Program-made: the position numbers and the translations under genes
Source of the DNA: Alphaproteobacteria bacterium
Lineage (GTDB): Bacteria > Pseudomonadota > Alphaproteobacteria > Rhizobiales > JAJFHC01
Length of the DNA stretch: 64,000 bases
Assembly (NCBI GenBank): GCA_021775805.1
Contig: JAJFHD010000004.1
Span: 43,953-107,952 of the forward strand
Direction: 5' to 3'
Shown here: one piece after another, positions 46,885 through 56,975 of the stretch
How the letters are laid out: every line of letters starts with the position of its first letter
How positions within the stretch are numbered: the stretch's first letter is position 1
Notes under the pieces: generated by a model
The model's database searches: none
Told to the model about the DNA's origin: nothing
Seen by the model: the letters and a program-made list of their open reading frames with translations, nothing else

Positions 46885-48210
46885 ATGAACACTGCATACA
46901 AACATATCGGCCGCGGGGCGGCGGTTCTCGCGCTGTGTCTGGCGGGCACCCAGACAACTTTCGCTCAAGGTGCCGCGGGCGTGCCGCAGGAAACAAAATT
47001 CGTCCTCAATACGATCCTGTTTCTGGTCGGCGGGTTTCTGGTCATGTGGATGGCCGCGGGCTTCGCCATGCTCGAATCCGGTATGGTCAGATCCAAGAAC
47101 GTCGCAACCATATGCCTGAAGAACATAGCCCTGTTTTCCATATCCGGACTGATGTTCTGGCTGATCGGCTACAACCTCATGTATGGTGTGTCCGAAGGCG
47201 GATACATCGGCACCCTCGGCTGGTTCAGCCATGCGGCTCACGAAGCCGAAAACATCGCAAAGTATGCCGCCACATCCGACTGGTTCTTTCAGATGATGTT
47301 CTGCGCGACCGCCGCCTCGATCGTCTCGGGCACGCTTGCCGAACGCATCAAGCTGTGGCCGTTCCTGGCGTTCGTCGCCATCCTGACGGGCATTCTCTAT
47401 CCGATCCAGGGGGCCTGGAAATGGGGCGGCGGCTGGCTTCAGGTCGCAGGCTTTCAGGACTTTGCCGGGTCGACACTGGTCCACTCCGCCGGTGGATGGG
47501 CAGCCCTGATGGGCGCCATCATTCTGGGCGCACGACATGGCAAATACACCAAAGACGGCAGGGTTACGCCTTTTCCAGGGTCCAGCATGCCGCTCGCAAC
47601 CCTGGGTACGTTCATCCTGTGGCTCGGCTGGTTCGGCTTCAACGGCGGGTCTCAACTGGCGATGGGCTCGCTCACCGACGCCTCCGATGTCGCCCGGATC
47701 TTCGCCAACACCAACAACGCGGCCGCCGGCGGGGTCGTCGTTGCCATGATCGTCACACAGATCGTCTACAAGAAGACAGATCTCACCATGGCGCTTAACG
47801 GGGCGCTGGCGGGTCTGGTTTCAATCACCGCGGAACCTCTGACACCCAGCCTGGGCATGGCGGCCCTGATCGGCGGCGTCGGCGGCGGTCTGATCGTCCT
47901 GGTGGTACCGCTTCTCGACAAACTGAAAATCGATGACGTGGTCGGGGCAATTCCCGTACACCTGGCCGCCGGCATTTGGGGCACGCTTGCAGTTCCCCTG
48001 ACAAACCCTGCCGCCGATATCGCCACGCAGGCCTTGGGCATCATTGCCATCGGTGCCTTCATGAGCATTGCCAGCGCGATCGTCTGGTTGGCCCTGAAGG
48101 CCACGGTCGGGATCCGCGTCAGCGAGGAGGATGAGTTTCTAGGTCTCGATCAGGTTGAATTGGGGCTTGAGGCCTATCCTGAATTTGGCCAGGGCAGCCA
48201 GCGCATCTGA
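46885..48210 (+). CDS. amtB: Ammonium transporter
   Basis: AmtB is the trimeric inner-membrane ammonia channel regulated by GlnK. The 441-residue protein has a cleavable signal peptide (VLALCLAGTQTTFAQG), 11 membrane segments, and the twin histidines in DFAGSTLVHSAGG and IPVHLAAGIWG. It forms an operon with glnK and ends at a strong terminator at 48243. Confidence 0.97.
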   Translation: MNTAYKHIGRGAAVLALCLAGTQTTFAQGAAGVPQETKFVLNTILFLVGGFLVMWMAAGFAMLESGMVRSKNVATICLKNIALFSISGLMFWLIGYNLMYGVSEGGYIGTLGWFSHAAHEAENIAKYAATSDWFFQMMFCATAASIVSGTLAERIKLWPFLAFVAILTGILYPIQGAWKWGGGWLQVAGFQDFAGSTLVHSAGGWAALMGAIILGARHGKYTKDGRVTPFPGSSMPLATLGTFILWLGWFGFNGGSQLAMGSLTDASDVARIFANTNNAAAGGVVVAMIVTQIVYKKTDLTMALNGALAGLVSITAEPLTPSLGMAALIGGVGGGLIVLVVPLLDKLKIDDVVGAIPVHLAAGIWGTLAVPLTNPAADIATQALGIIAIGAFMSIASAIVWLALKATVGIRVSEEDEFLGLDQVELGLEAYPEFGQGSQRI

Positions 48211-48242
48211 CCAATCCCCGGCCAAACGTCACTCTGTTTTTG

Positions 48243-48270
48243 CCCCGGCGCCAAGGCGCCGGGGTTTTTT
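48243..48270 (+). terminator. Rho-independent terminator after amtB
   Basis: CCCCGGCGCC-AA-GGCGCCGGGG followed by TTTTTT: a perfect 10-bp stem with a very short loop and a U-run, 33 bp after the amtB stop. Confidence 0.93.
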
Positions 48271-48427
48271 GTTGGATATCTGCGGTTTTTTGGGGCAAGA
48301 GCGCCGGACTTAACCTCGCTTTAACCCTGACCCTGCCACTATTTCGGACACACATAGTTCAAGAATTCGGACTTGCCCGATACCGCAGGTCTCGATCAGG
48401 GCCGCGACCACGTATCCATGACACAGC

Positions 48428-49618
48428 ATGTTTGAAACCCGATTTGATAGCCTGCCGGAATCGCCGTTTCCAAGGCTGGCCGCCCTGCTGGAGGGCATTG
48501 AACCGGGCGGTCCGCCGGTCGTCATGTCAATTGGTGAACCTGCGCACCCGATTCCCGGGTTCGTTCGCGATATTCTGGCCCAGCATAACGCCGACTTCTC
48601 CCGGTATCCTCCAGCCCTTGGCACGGAATCCCTTCGACAGGCGATCGCCATCTGGATTGCCCGGCGTTACGGCTGCGGGTCGCTGGTCGACCCGGACAAG
48701 CACATTCTGCCGGTTTGCGGCAGCCGCGAAGCCCTGTTCACGATCGCGCTTCTGGCCGTGGCCGAGTCGCGGGGCCCGGACCGGCCCGCAGCCCTCATGC
48801 CCAATCCGTTTTACCAGACCTACGCAACCGCAGCGGTTGCCGCCGGCGCCGAACCGGTCATGCTGGCCGCGACCCGGGACACCGGCCATCTGCCCGACCT
48901 CGGTGCGATCAGCGAGGAACTGTTTGACCGCACGGCCATATTTTACTTGTGCTCGCCCGCCAACCCGCAGGGCGCGGTGGCCGATCTCGATTATTTTGCC
49001 GAGGCGATCCGGCTTGCAAGAACTCACCGTTTTTTGCTGGTTGCGGACGAGTGTTACTCGGAAGTTTATGCCTCGACGCCGCCCCCCGGTGTCGTCGAGG
49101 CCGCCGACCGCATCGGGGACGGTCTCTCCAATGTCGTGTTCCTGAACTCTTTGTCGAAACGGTCCAATCTGGCCGGTCTGCGCTCCGGCTTCTGCGCCGG
49201 CGACGCCGAATTCATGGCAAGTTTCCTCAAGTTCAGAAACCTTGCGTCGCCGCAACTGCCCCTGCCGGTACAGGCCGCCTCGGCGGCGGCTTGGAGCGAT
49301 GAAAGCCACGTCGATGCAAGCCGTGCGCTCTATCAGGAAAAATACCGGCTGGCCGCCCGTATCCTGGACGACCGCTTCAACTTTGAACCACCCCGGGCCG
49401 GCATGTTTCTCTGGCTAGACGTATCCGGTCACGGCGGCGGTGAGGCAGCAACAAGAACCTTGTGGCGGGAGACCGGCGTCAAGGTCCTGCCGGGGGGTTA
49501 TCTGGCAAACGACATGCCCGACGGCAGCAATCCGGGGTCGGACTATATCCGTGTGGCCCTGGTCAAGGACGCCGAAACGACAAGACGGGCTCTCGAGCAG
49601 ATGGTTGCCGTGTTGTAG
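48428..49618 (+). CDS. PLP-dependent aminotransferase, class I/II
   Basis: The 396-residue protein has MSIGEPAHPIPGFV, the Asn/Pro segment CSPANPQGA, VADECYSEVY, and the PLP lysine in SLSKRSNLAGLRSGF. This subgroup includes succinyldiaminopimelate aminotransferase (DapC), but the substrate cannot be settled from sequence alone. The next gene, ftsK, starts 64 bp downstream. Confidence 0.92.
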   Translation: MFETRFDSLPESPFPRLAALLEGIEPGGPPVVMSIGEPAHPIPGFVRDILAQHNADFSRYPPALGTESLRQAIAIWIARRYGCGSLVDPDKHILPVCGSREALFTIALLAVAESRGPDRPAALMPNPFYQTYATAAVAAGAEPVMLAATRDTGHLPDLGAISEELFDRTAIFYLCSPANPQGAVADLDYFAEAIRLARTHRFLLVADECYSEVYASTPPPGVVEAADRIGDGLSNVVFLNSLSKRSNLAGLRSGFCAGDAEFMASFLKFRNLASPQLPLPVQAASAAAWSDESHVDASRALYQEKYRLAARILDDRFNFEPPRAGMFLWLDVSGHGGGEAATRTLWRETGVKVLPGGYLANDMPDGSNPGSDYIRVALVKDAETTRRALEQMVAVL

Positions 49619-49682
49619 GCCCTGGTGGCCGGAGCATCTTGCCCTTGCATGGGTGAATACAGGTTACGCTTAGGAAAACGAA

Positions 49683-52337
49683 ATGGCAGTGTCAAAGTCA
49701 CGTTCCTCGGATTTCTCGGTCCTCCCGGCCGGGGCCCGTCAGTTCATGCGCAACAAGGTTCTGGAAATTGCAGGCCTTGGCGTTCTTGGAATTGTTTTTG
49801 CGATTGCCGTGGCGCTGATGACCTGGTCGATCAAGGATCCCAGTCTCAATCATGCAACCGCCGCGCAGCCAACCAACCTGCTGGGTTTTCCCGGCGCCGT
49901 GATCGCCGACCTGATGATGCAGTTGTTCGGCCTCGGTACCATCGGGTTGTTGTTTCCAATCTGCGTCTGGGGCGGCAAGCTGCTGTCGCATTCAACGGTA
50001 CCGCGGTTTCGCAAACGCCTTTTTGTATGGTCTCTGGCCGGTCTGTTGACCTCAGGTTTTCTGGCAAGCTTTTCGGTACCGGCGAGTTGGCCGCTGCCAA
50101 CCGGACTGGGCGGTGTCTGCGGTGATTTTGTTGCAGCGCCGTTTTTCGCAGCCATGGGGCGTTTTGTCGATCCTGTCGTCATTCGTCTGGTTTCCGGCAC
50201 GATATTGGGAGCCTTCGCCACGGTGGCGATGGTCTATGCCACCTCCCTGACCATCCGGCAGATCACGATGCCGTTGCGTTTGTTCGGCGAAGAAGGCGCT
50301 GAACTGGCGATCAGGGGTATCGGCGGATTGATTCACCTGGGCTTGAGCTTCAAGGCGATGCTGGCACGGAAGGTCAGACACAGTGCTGACAGGGCACGTA
50401 CGATCGTCGAGCGCAGGGCGTCACCTCAGTTCGACGACGACGACGACGATGCCCCTGTCGACGTCCGCGATACCGATCAACCGACAGACGGCGACAGGCC
50501 AACGTCGCGGTGGACGATCGCCGATCTGGCACAGGGTCTGGCGCGTCAGTTCAAGTCGGACAACGATGCAACCCCGGCGCAGCGCATTGAACCGGGCTTC
50601 CAGAACGACAGTCCGGGGCAGCCCTATTTCGATGACCCTGGCGACCCGCACCCAAGGCACGCCGATCACCATGAACCTGGCCCGGGCGATTTTGAAGAAG
50701 AACCCGCGCCCGTGCCCTCCGTCCGCGTCAGCCAGGCCGCGGCACCGATCAAGCAGGGCAAACGGGTACGCAAGGATGCGCAACCGCCCCTGTCGTTCAG
50801 TGACGATCAGGAATACGAACTGCCGCCGTTGACGCTCCTTTCGGCGCCAAAATCGCGTGGCGCGCGCAAAAACACCAGCATGAGCGACGAGGCCCTCGAG
50901 CAGAACGCGCGCATGCTGGAGACGGTTCTGGAAGACTTTGGGGTTCGCGGCGAAATCATCAATGTCAGGCCCGGTCCGGTCGTCACGCTTTACGAACTCG
51001 AACCTGCACCCGGCATCAAGTCCTCACGGGTCATTGGCCTTGCCGACGATATCGCCAGGTCGATGAGTGCGATTTCCGCCCGTGTCGCCGTTGTGCCCGG
51101 CCGCAACGTCATCGGTATCGAACTGCCCAATGCGGAACGCGAGATGGTTTACCTGCGCGAACTCCTGGCGTCCGAGGACTATGAAAGCACCGGTTACGAC
51201 CTCTCTCTGGCGCTGGGCAAGAACATCGGCGGTGAACCGATAATCAGCGATCTTGCCCGCATGCCGCACCTGTTGATCGCCGGCACGACCGGATCGGGCA
51301 AGTCCGTCGGCATCAACACCATGATCCTGTCCCTGCTCTTCCGCCTGCCGCCGGACAAGTGCAAGCTCATCATGATCGACCCCAAGATGCTCGAACTGTC
51401 GGTCTATGACGGCATACCCCACCTTCTGTCACCGGTCGTTACGGACCCGAAAAAGGCGGTTGTCGCCTTGAAATGGACCGTCAAGGAAATGGAAGACCGT
51501 TATCGCAAGATGTCGAAGGTCGGTGTCCGCAACATTGACGGTTTCAACGCCCGGGTCGAGCAGGCCATCGCCAAAGGCGAGACCATCGTTCGAACCGTGC
51601 AGACCGGCTTCGACAAGGAAACCGGTCAACCGATCTACGAGCAGGAGGAGATGGATCTGGAGCCGATGCCCTACATCGTCGTCATTGTCGACGAGATGGC
51701 CGACCTGATGATGGTCGCCGGCAAGGATATCGAAGGCACTATCCAGCGGCTGGCCCAGATGGCACGGGCCGCCGGCATCCACATGATCACCGCCACCCAG
51801 CGTCCCAGCGTCGATGTCATCACCGGCACGATCAAGGCCAATTTCCCGACGCGTATCAGTTTTCAGGTGACGTCGAAAATCGACAGCCGCACGATCCTTG
51901 GCGAGATGGGCGCCGAGCAGCTCCTGGGCCAGGGCGATATGCTTTACATGGCCGGTGGCGGCAGGATTTCACGTGTTCACGGTCCTTTCGTCTCCGACCA
52001 GGAGGTTGAGAAAGTCGTCAAGTTCCTGAAAAAACAGGGAATTCCGAAATATCTCGAGGCTGTCACGGAGGAACCCGAAGACGGCAGTTACGAACTTCCC
52101 GGAATGGCGTCCGGCGACGACAGCGACTCTGAAGACCTCTACGACCGCGCCGTCGCCATTGTCGGGCGCGACAAGAAGGCATCCACCAGTTACATCCAGC
52201 GCCGGCTTTCGATCGGTTACAACCGGGCGGCGACGATCATCGAACGCATGGAGAACGAGGGCGTCGTCGGACCGGCGAACCATGCCGGCAAGCGGGAAAT
52301 CCTGATCGGCGAGCCGGGAGACGGCGTCAACGCTTAA
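49683..52337 (+). CDS. ftsK: DNA translocase FtsK
   Basis: FtsK moves DNA at the division septum to resolve chromosome dimers. The 884-residue protein has about four N-terminal membrane segments (1-200), an acidic Pro-rich linker (about 230-380), the RecA-type motor with Walker A AGTTGSGKSVG near residue 534 and VVIVDEMADLMMV, and the C-terminal gamma winged helix (TSYIQRRLSIGYNRAATIIERME) that reads KOPS sites. Confidence 0.98.
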   Translation: MAVSKSRSSDFSVLPAGARQFMRNKVLEIAGLGVLGIVFAIAVALMTWSIKDPSLNHATAAQPTNLLGFPGAVIADLMMQLFGLGTIGLLFPICVWGGKLLSHSTVPRFRKRLFVWSLAGLLTSGFLASFSVPASWPLPTGLGGVCGDFVAAPFFAAMGRFVDPVVIRLVSGTILGAFATVAMVYATSLTIRQITMPLRLFGEEGAELAIRGIGGLIHLGLSFKAMLARKVRHSADRARTIVERRASPQFDDDDDDAPVDVRDTDQPTDGDRPTSRWTIADLAQGLARQFKSDNDATPAQRIEPGFQNDSPGQPYFDDPGDPHPRHADHHEPGPGDFEEEPAPVPSVRVSQAAAPIKQGKRVRKDAQPPLSFSDDQEYELPPLTLLSAPKSRGARKNTSMSDEALEQNARMLETVLEDFGVRGEIINVRPGPVVTLYELEPAPGIKSSRVIGLADDIARSMSAISARVAVVPGRNVIGIELPNAEREMVYLRELLASEDYESTGYDLSLALGKNIGGEPIISDLARMPHLLIAGTTGSGKSVGINTMILSLLFRLPPDKCKLIMIDPKMLELSVYDGIPHLLSPVVTDPKKAVVALKWTVKEMEDRYRKMSKVGVRNIDGFNARVEQAIAKGETIVRTVQTGFDKETGQPIYEQEEMDLEPMPYIVVIVDEMADLMMVAGKDIEGTIQRLAQMARAAGIHMITATQRPSVDVITGTIKANFPTRISFQVTSKIDSRTILGEMGAEQLLGQGDMLYMAGGGRISRVHGPFVSDQEVEKVVKFLKKQGIPKYLEAVTEEPEDGSYELPGMASGDDSDSEDLYDRAVAIVGRDKKASTSYIQRRLSIGYNRAATIIERMENEGVVGPANHAGKREILIGEPGDGVNA

Positions 52338-52455
52338 AGGATGCGTCGATGTAAGGTTGATATTTGCGTGTTTATGAATTACGTGCCAATGGTTAGTGTC
52401 GGTTGCTTTCGCTGACATCATTGTTTCGACATATTGGGCGGATAGAGCACTCCTC

Positions 52456-53148
52456 ATGGTACCAAAAATCCAAAGACAATTTGCGAGATTCCTGACAGTT
52501 GCGTCAGTGATTGTCGCGGCGGCTGTGATGCTGAATGGTGGAATCGCGAATGTAGGCGTGCAGGCTCAGGCCGCCACGTCAAAGGAGGCCTCCCTCAAGC
52601 CGAAAGAGGAAGATGCTGTTCGCGAGGTCGGCTCATACTTCAATACACTCAAGAGCCTGCAGGGTGAGTTTGTGCAGGTAGGGCCCCGCGGCCATATCTC
52701 CAGCGGCACGTTCTACCTGAGCAAGCCCGGTCGGTTGAGGTTCGAGTATTCACCGCCCAACCCGTTTCTCATCGTAACCGACGGCACCTGGCTGGTGGTC
52801 AACAACCGAAAGAAGAACAAGGCGGACTATTACCCGCTTTCCCAAACGCCGTTGCGTCTCGTGCTGTCCGAAAAGGTCAACCTTCTGACCGAAGCCAAGA
52901 TCCTTCACGTCCGCGAGAGCAAGGAAACGATTTCCCTTACCCTTGAAGATCGCGACCAATTGGTGCCCGGGCAACTGACAGTTGTCTATGACAACAAGAA
53001 AAAGCATCTCAAGCAGTGGGTGATCATAGATGGTCAGGGCCTGCGAACCACAATCTCACTGAAGAGTCTTCAAAACGGCATCGACGTCGACCCGTCTTTG
53101 TTCGTGGTAAAACTTCGCAAAGAAATCAAAGACCGCGAAGGCAAATAG
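52456..53148 (+). CDS. lolA: Outer-membrane lipoprotein carrier LolA
   Basis: LolA ferries lipoproteins through the periplasm. The 230-residue protein has a signal peptide (LTVASVIVAAAVMLNGGIANV), the core LKSLQGEFVQVGPRGHISSGTFYLSKPGRLRFEYSPP and a later TPLRLVLSEKVN. It follows ftsK, the usual order. I used the ATG at 52456; the track start 20 codons upstream is not needed for the signal peptide. Confidence 0.93.
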   Translation: MVPKIQRQFARFLTVASVIVAAAVMLNGGIANVGVQAQAATSKEASLKPKEEDAVREVGSYFNTLKSLQGEFVQVGPRGHISSGTFYLSKPGRLRFEYSPPNPFLIVTDGTWLVVNNRKKNKADYYPLSQTPLRLVLSEKVNLLTEAKILHVRESKETISLTLEDRDQLVPGQLTVVYDNKKKHLKQWVIIDGQGLRTTISLKSLQNGIDVDPSLFVVKLRKEIKDREGK

Positions 53149-53237
53149 CGTCTGGCAAGCCCTTGAGCCGGGCTCTTTCCAGTCTCCCTCATATGTCCTA
53201 AGTATTGTCCTCACGACTAATTTCGATATGAGGCGAT

Positions 53238-54596
53238 ATGGCTACCGGATCGAAGACCAAGCTCAAAAACTGGCTGCAGCAACGACGCGTCACGGAAGTC
53301 GAATGTATTTTTCCGGACATGTCCGGGATTGCACGCGGCAAGATACTGCCGACAGCGAAGTTTCTCGACACGATCGACCAAGGCACCTTGCGCGTGCCCG
53401 AATCGATTTTTGCCCAGACCGTCACAGGCAGTTTCATCGACAGCAAGATTCTGGATTACACCGAACCCGACGTCATCCTCAAGCCTGATCCCAAGACCAT
53501 TCGTGTCATACCGTGGTACTCGGAACCGACGGCGCAGGTGATCTGCGATGCCTATTATGGCGATGATACGCCGGTGGCCGTCAGCCCGCGCGCTGTATTG
53601 AAGAAGGTCGTCGACCTCTATGCCCAGCAGGGTTGGCGTGCGGTGGTGGCGCCGGAGCTCGAGTTCTATCTGGCGGCCAAGAACATCGACCCCGACTACC
53701 CCCTCGAACCACCGATCGGCGCCAACGGTCGGCCCGAAACCGGGCGCCAGTCCTATGGCATCGACGCCGTCAACGAATTCGATCCTCTGTTCGAGGACAT
53801 GTACGATTATTGCGAGGCTCAGGATATTGACATCGATACCCTGATTCACGAAGCCGGTGCGGCCCAGGTCGAGATCAATTTCAACCATGGCGACCCGCTG
53901 GAACTCGCCGACCAGGCCTTCCTGTTCAAGAGAACAGTCCGTCAGACCGCCATTCGCAAGGGTCTGTATGCCACATTCATGGCCAAGCCGTACCAGGGCG
54001 AACCCGGCAGCGCCATGCATCTTCATCAGAGCATCGTGTCGGTGAAAACCGGCAAGAACCTGTTCGGGGCCCGCGACGGCGGCCATACCGAGCTTTTTCT
54101 CAATCACATCGGCGGCCTGCAACAGCATCTGCAAGGCGCCATGGTGCTGTTTGCGCCCAACATCAACTCCTACCGCCGTATCATCAAGGAGATGTCGGCC
54201 CCCATCAACACCCATTGGGGCGAGGAAAACCGGACGGTGGGCCTGCGTGTTCCGGAATCGGGCATCGGTGCCCGGCGCCTGGAAAACCGGGTCCCGGGAG
54301 CGGATGCCAATCCGTACCTGTCGATCGCCGGTTCCCTGGCCTGCGGTTATCTGGGAATGGTCAACAAACTGGAGCCGACCGCTCAGATGAAAGGCAACGC
54401 CTACGACTCAAAACGTCATGTGCTGCCGCGCCACATGCTGGATGCCCTGTCGAAGTTCGAGCGGGCAAAGGAACTTCATGAGGTCCTGGGTCCTGATTTC
54501 GCGGTCGTCTTCGCCGAGGTCAAACACGAGGAACATGAAGCATATCAGCATGTTGTAAGTGCCTGGGAAAGAGAACACCTGCTCCTGAACGTGTGA
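53238..54596 (+). CDS. Glutamine synthetase family protein
   Basis: The 452-residue protein has the GS active-site segments VVAPELEFYL, AQVEINFNHGDPL, GSAMHLHQSI and ENRVPGADANPYLSIAGSL. It is not the classic GlnA: it lacks the adenylylation-loop context and resembles the PuuA/GlnT group that ligates glutamate to amines such as putrescine. The substrate is not provable here. A structured region follows its stop. Confidence 0.88.
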   Translation: MATGSKTKLKNWLQQRRVTEVECIFPDMSGIARGKILPTAKFLDTIDQGTLRVPESIFAQTVTGSFIDSKILDYTEPDVILKPDPKTIRVIPWYSEPTAQVICDAYYGDDTPVAVSPRAVLKKVVDLYAQQGWRAVVAPELEFYLAAKNIDPDYPLEPPIGANGRPETGRQSYGIDAVNEFDPLFEDMYDYCEAQDIDIDTLIHEAGAAQVEINFNHGDPLELADQAFLFKRTVRQTAIRKGLYATFMAKPYQGEPGSAMHLHQSIVSVKTGKNLFGARDGGHTELFLNHIGGLQQHLQGAMVLFAPNINSYRRIIKEMSAPINTHWGEENRTVGLRVPESGIGARRLENRVPGADANPYLSIAGSLACGYLGMVNKLEPTAQMKGNAYDSKRHVLPRHMLDALSKFERAKELHEVLGPDFAVVFAEVKHEEHEAYQHVVSAWEREHLLLNV

Positions 54597-54680
54597 GATG
54601 GCGTTGGGCTGCGGGGATCACATTAATTTTTCGTAGGGTGTATTGAAAACCCGGCAGTCAGTGCATATTTACAGATAACA

Positions 54681-54742
54681 GCGGTTGAATTGATTTTGAT
54701 ACCCCAATCGCCCCCCGCTTGTCAGGGTATCATATCAACCGC
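54681..54742 (+). other. Imperfect long hairpin downstream of GS-family gene
   Basis: GCGGTTGA (54681-54688) pairs with TCAACCGC (54735-54742), and inside it GATACCC (54698-54704) pairs with GGGTATC (54725-54731). The two stems are separated by a bulge. It could be an RNA element, an operator or a terminator without a U-run. Confidence 0.4.
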
Positions 54743-54788
54743 GGGTGTCGGCTTCCCCTCCCGACGCCATTCGCATGTAATGCGTGAC

Positions 54789-54826
54789 GACGCCCGGCTT
54801 CCCCAAGGCCGGGCGTCTGACTTTTT
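54789..54826 (+). terminator. Rho-independent terminator
   Basis: GACGCCCGGC-N9-GCCGGGCGTC (10-bp stem) followed by TGACTTTTT. It ends the transcript from the glutamine synthetase family gene or insulates xthA. Confidence 0.85.
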
Positions 54827-54924
54827 GAACACCGGAAAGTTAGTGGGTATAACCCGTGCTTTCGTGTGGTCATCGCAAGCACCCCGGCTAAAATGTGTCG
54901 CGATGACATAAAGCGGGATCCGGC

Positions 54925-55743
54925 ATGAAGATTTCTCTTATCACCTGGAACATCAATTCCGTCCGGCTTCGGATGCCGCTGCTGGAACAGCTCGCCGGCG
55001 CGCTCGACCCGGATGTGATCTGCCTGCAGGAAACCAAGTGCCCGGACGGCAAGTTTCCGTCTTCCGCGATCCGCAAGCTCGGCTACGACCACATGGCGAT
55101 AAACGGTCAGAGCGGCTATCACGGCGTGGCGATTCTGTCCCGGATACCGCTGACCAACATCGACAAGAAATCGTTCTGCGACATGGGCGACTCGCGCCAC
55201 GTTTCGGCCGATCTGGCCCTGTCGGCGCCGGCACAGTCGCCGATCAGGGTTCACAATTTTTACGTGCCCGCCGGCGGCGACGTCCCCGACCCTGCCGAGA
55301 ATCCCAAATTTGCCCACAAACTAGGATTTCTGAACGAAATGGAATCCTGGTTTCTCGACAAGAAAGCCGGCCACATCGACCGCATGGTGCTCGTCGGCGA
55401 CCTCAATATTGCCCCGTTCGAGCATGATGTCTGGTCGCACAAACAGTTGCTGAAGGTCGTGTCTCACACACCCGTCGAGGTCGAGCATCTGGAAAAGGTG
55501 CGGCTTTCCCGCGGCTGGGTGGATCTCATGCGCGATCATGTGGCCCACGACGAAAAGCTATACACGTGGTGGAGTTACCGGGCGCGTGACTGGTCTGCTG
55601 CCGACAAGGGGCGCCGGCTTGATCACGTCTGGGTATCGCCGGCGTTGAGTGACTTCGCAGGCGAAACCAGGGTCATCCGCGATGCCAGGGGATGGGAGCG
55701 TCCGTCCGATCACGCGCCGGTGCTGTACCGTTTCGAGACCTGA
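54925..55743 (+). CDS. xthA: Exodeoxyribonuclease III
   Basis: The 272-residue protein starts MKISLITWNINSVRLR and has VICLQETKCPDGKFP, YHGVAILSRIPL, VLVGDLNIAPFEHDV and SDHAPVLYRF, the Mg-binding and catalytic Asp/His residues of the AP endonuclease family 1. It repairs abasic sites and 3' ends. It converges with the cNMP-binding gene after 3 bp. Confidence 0.97.
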   Translation: MKISLITWNINSVRLRMPLLEQLAGALDPDVICLQETKCPDGKFPSSAIRKLGYDHMAINGQSGYHGVAILSRIPLTNIDKKSFCDMGDSRHVSADLALSAPAQSPIRVHNFYVPAGGDVPDPAENPKFAHKLGFLNEMESWFLDKKAGHIDRMVLVGDLNIAPFEHDVWSHKQLLKVVSHTPVEVEHLEKVRLSRGWVDLMRDHVAHDEKLYTWWSYRARDWSAADKGRRLDHVWVSPALSDFAGETRVIRDARGWERPSDHAPVLYRFET

Positions 55744-55746
55744 ACG

Positions 55747-56208
55747 TCATTCCGGTTTGTTGAGCAGATACTTGATCCTCGACAGATCGCTCAGGGTGCC
55801 GGTCAGCCGGTTGTTGATCACCCGCCGCACTTCGACGGCCATTTCGGGAAACTCGTCGATCACCCGGAAAAAAAGTTCCTTGGAAATCTTCAGCGCTTCA
55901 AGCCGCGACGTCGCCCTGATGGTCGCGGCATAAGGCTGGCCGCCAAGCATGGCCATTTCGCCCACGAACGAATTGGACGTGACCACGGTTGTCTTGGTAT
56001 CTTCCTCGTCTTCGTCTGAAAAGGCTTCCGCCTCGCCGCCGATGATCAGAAACGCGGCCTTGGCATCGTCGCCCTTCTTGATCAGGGTCTGGCCATTGAG
56101 CAGCACGACGTGTTCCGTTGCGAACGCGAGCACCTTCAGATGCGACTCATCCACATTGGCAAACAACGGAATCTGGCGCAACAGCGCCGCTTGGTCGTGA
56201 ATACTCAT
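55747..56208 (-). CDS. Cyclic-nucleotide-binding domain protein
   Basis: The 153-residue protein is essentially one cNMP domain (AALLRQIPLFANVDESHLK, LIIGGEAEAF, GEMAMLGGQPYAATIRA) without a DNA-binding helix-turn-helix, so it is not a CRP-type activator. The R of the phosphate-binding cassette is retained in the TIRATSR context. It may be a regulatory subunit or a stand-alone sensor. Confidence 0.88.
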   Translation of the reverse strand: MSIHDQAALLRQIPLFANVDESHLKVLAFATEHVVLLNGQTLIKKGDDAKAAFLIIGGEAEAFSDEDEEDTKTTVVTSNSFVGEMAMLGGQPYAATIRATSRLEALKISKELFFRVIDEFPEMAVEVRRVINNRLTGTLSDLSRIKYLLNKPE

Positions 56209-56288
56209 GACCCCCCTTCACATAGACCGAGTCAGTATTAAACCCGCACCGGTCCACAGAAAAGGGCAAATGACTGGAATGGTGAACG

Positions 56289-56975
56289 TTATGGAACTAA
56301 TTTGTATCCGCCCGTCTCCGTAACCAGTATTTCCGCATTCGACGGATCCCGCTCGATTTTTTGTCTCAAGCGGTAAATGTGGGTTTCCAGGGTGTGTGTC
56401 GTCACACCAGTGTTATAACCCCAAACTTCGTGCAAAAGCACGTCGCGCCCCACAACTTGTTCTCCGGCCCGATAAAGAAACTTCAGGATTGCTGTTTCTT
56501 TTTCCGTCAATCGTACCTTCGATTCAGCGGCATCGATCATTATCTTTGCACTGGGACGGAAAGTATAGGGCCCAATCGTGAAAACCGCATCCTCGCTTTG
56601 CTCGTGCTGGCGCAGATGGGCTCTGACCCGGGCCAGCAGCACGCCGAAGCGAAACGGCTTGGTTACGTAGTCGTTCGCGCCTGACTCGAGCCCCAAAATC
56701 GTATCGGAGTCCGAATCATGGCCCGTCAACATGATGACCGGGCTTTTCAACCCGTTCTTGCGCATCAGCTTGCAGGCTTCGCGCCCGTCCATGTCCGGCA
56801 GGCCAACGTCCAGAATGACCAGGTCGGTGTGCTCTTCCTTTACCGACTTGATGGCATCCGCGGCGGTGCCGACTGCCGACGGGATAAATTCTTCATGCAG
56901 AGCAAATTGCTCCACCAGGGATTCCCGCAACGTCTCGTCGTCGTCGATCAGGAGGATCTTCTTTGCAGTGCTCAT
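56289..56975 (-). CDS. OmpR-type response regulator
   Basis: The ~228-residue protein has a receiver domain (ILLIDDDETLRESL, phosphoacceptor Asp in LVILDVGLPDMDG, VIMLTGHDSD, and K in YVTKPFRF) and an OmpR/PhoB winged helix (EKETAILKFLYRAGEQVV, VTTHTLETHIYRLRQKIE). No histidine kinase lies beside it. I prefer the ATG at 56975 (MSTAKKILLIDDDE); an ATG at 56990 adds five residues. Confidence 0.95.
   Translation of the reverse strand: MSTAKKILLIDDDETLRESLVEQFALHEEFIPSAVGTAADAIKSVKEEHTDLVILDVGLPDMDGREACKLMRKNGLKSPVIMLTGHDSDSDTILGLESGANDYVTKPFRFGVLLARVRAHLRQHEQSEDAVFTIGPYTFRPSAKIMIDAAESKVRLTEKETAILKFLYRAGEQVVGRDVLLHEVWGYNTGVTTHTLETHIYRLRQKIERDPSNAEILVTETGGYKLVP

Larger units (their letters stand above)
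54597..54924. other. 328-bp intergenic region with two hairpins
   Basis: It holds the imperfect hairpin at 54681-54742, the terminator at 54789-54826, and the promoter for xthA. The 73-residue track ORF at 54690 spans these structures and is not convincing. Confidence 0.6.
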
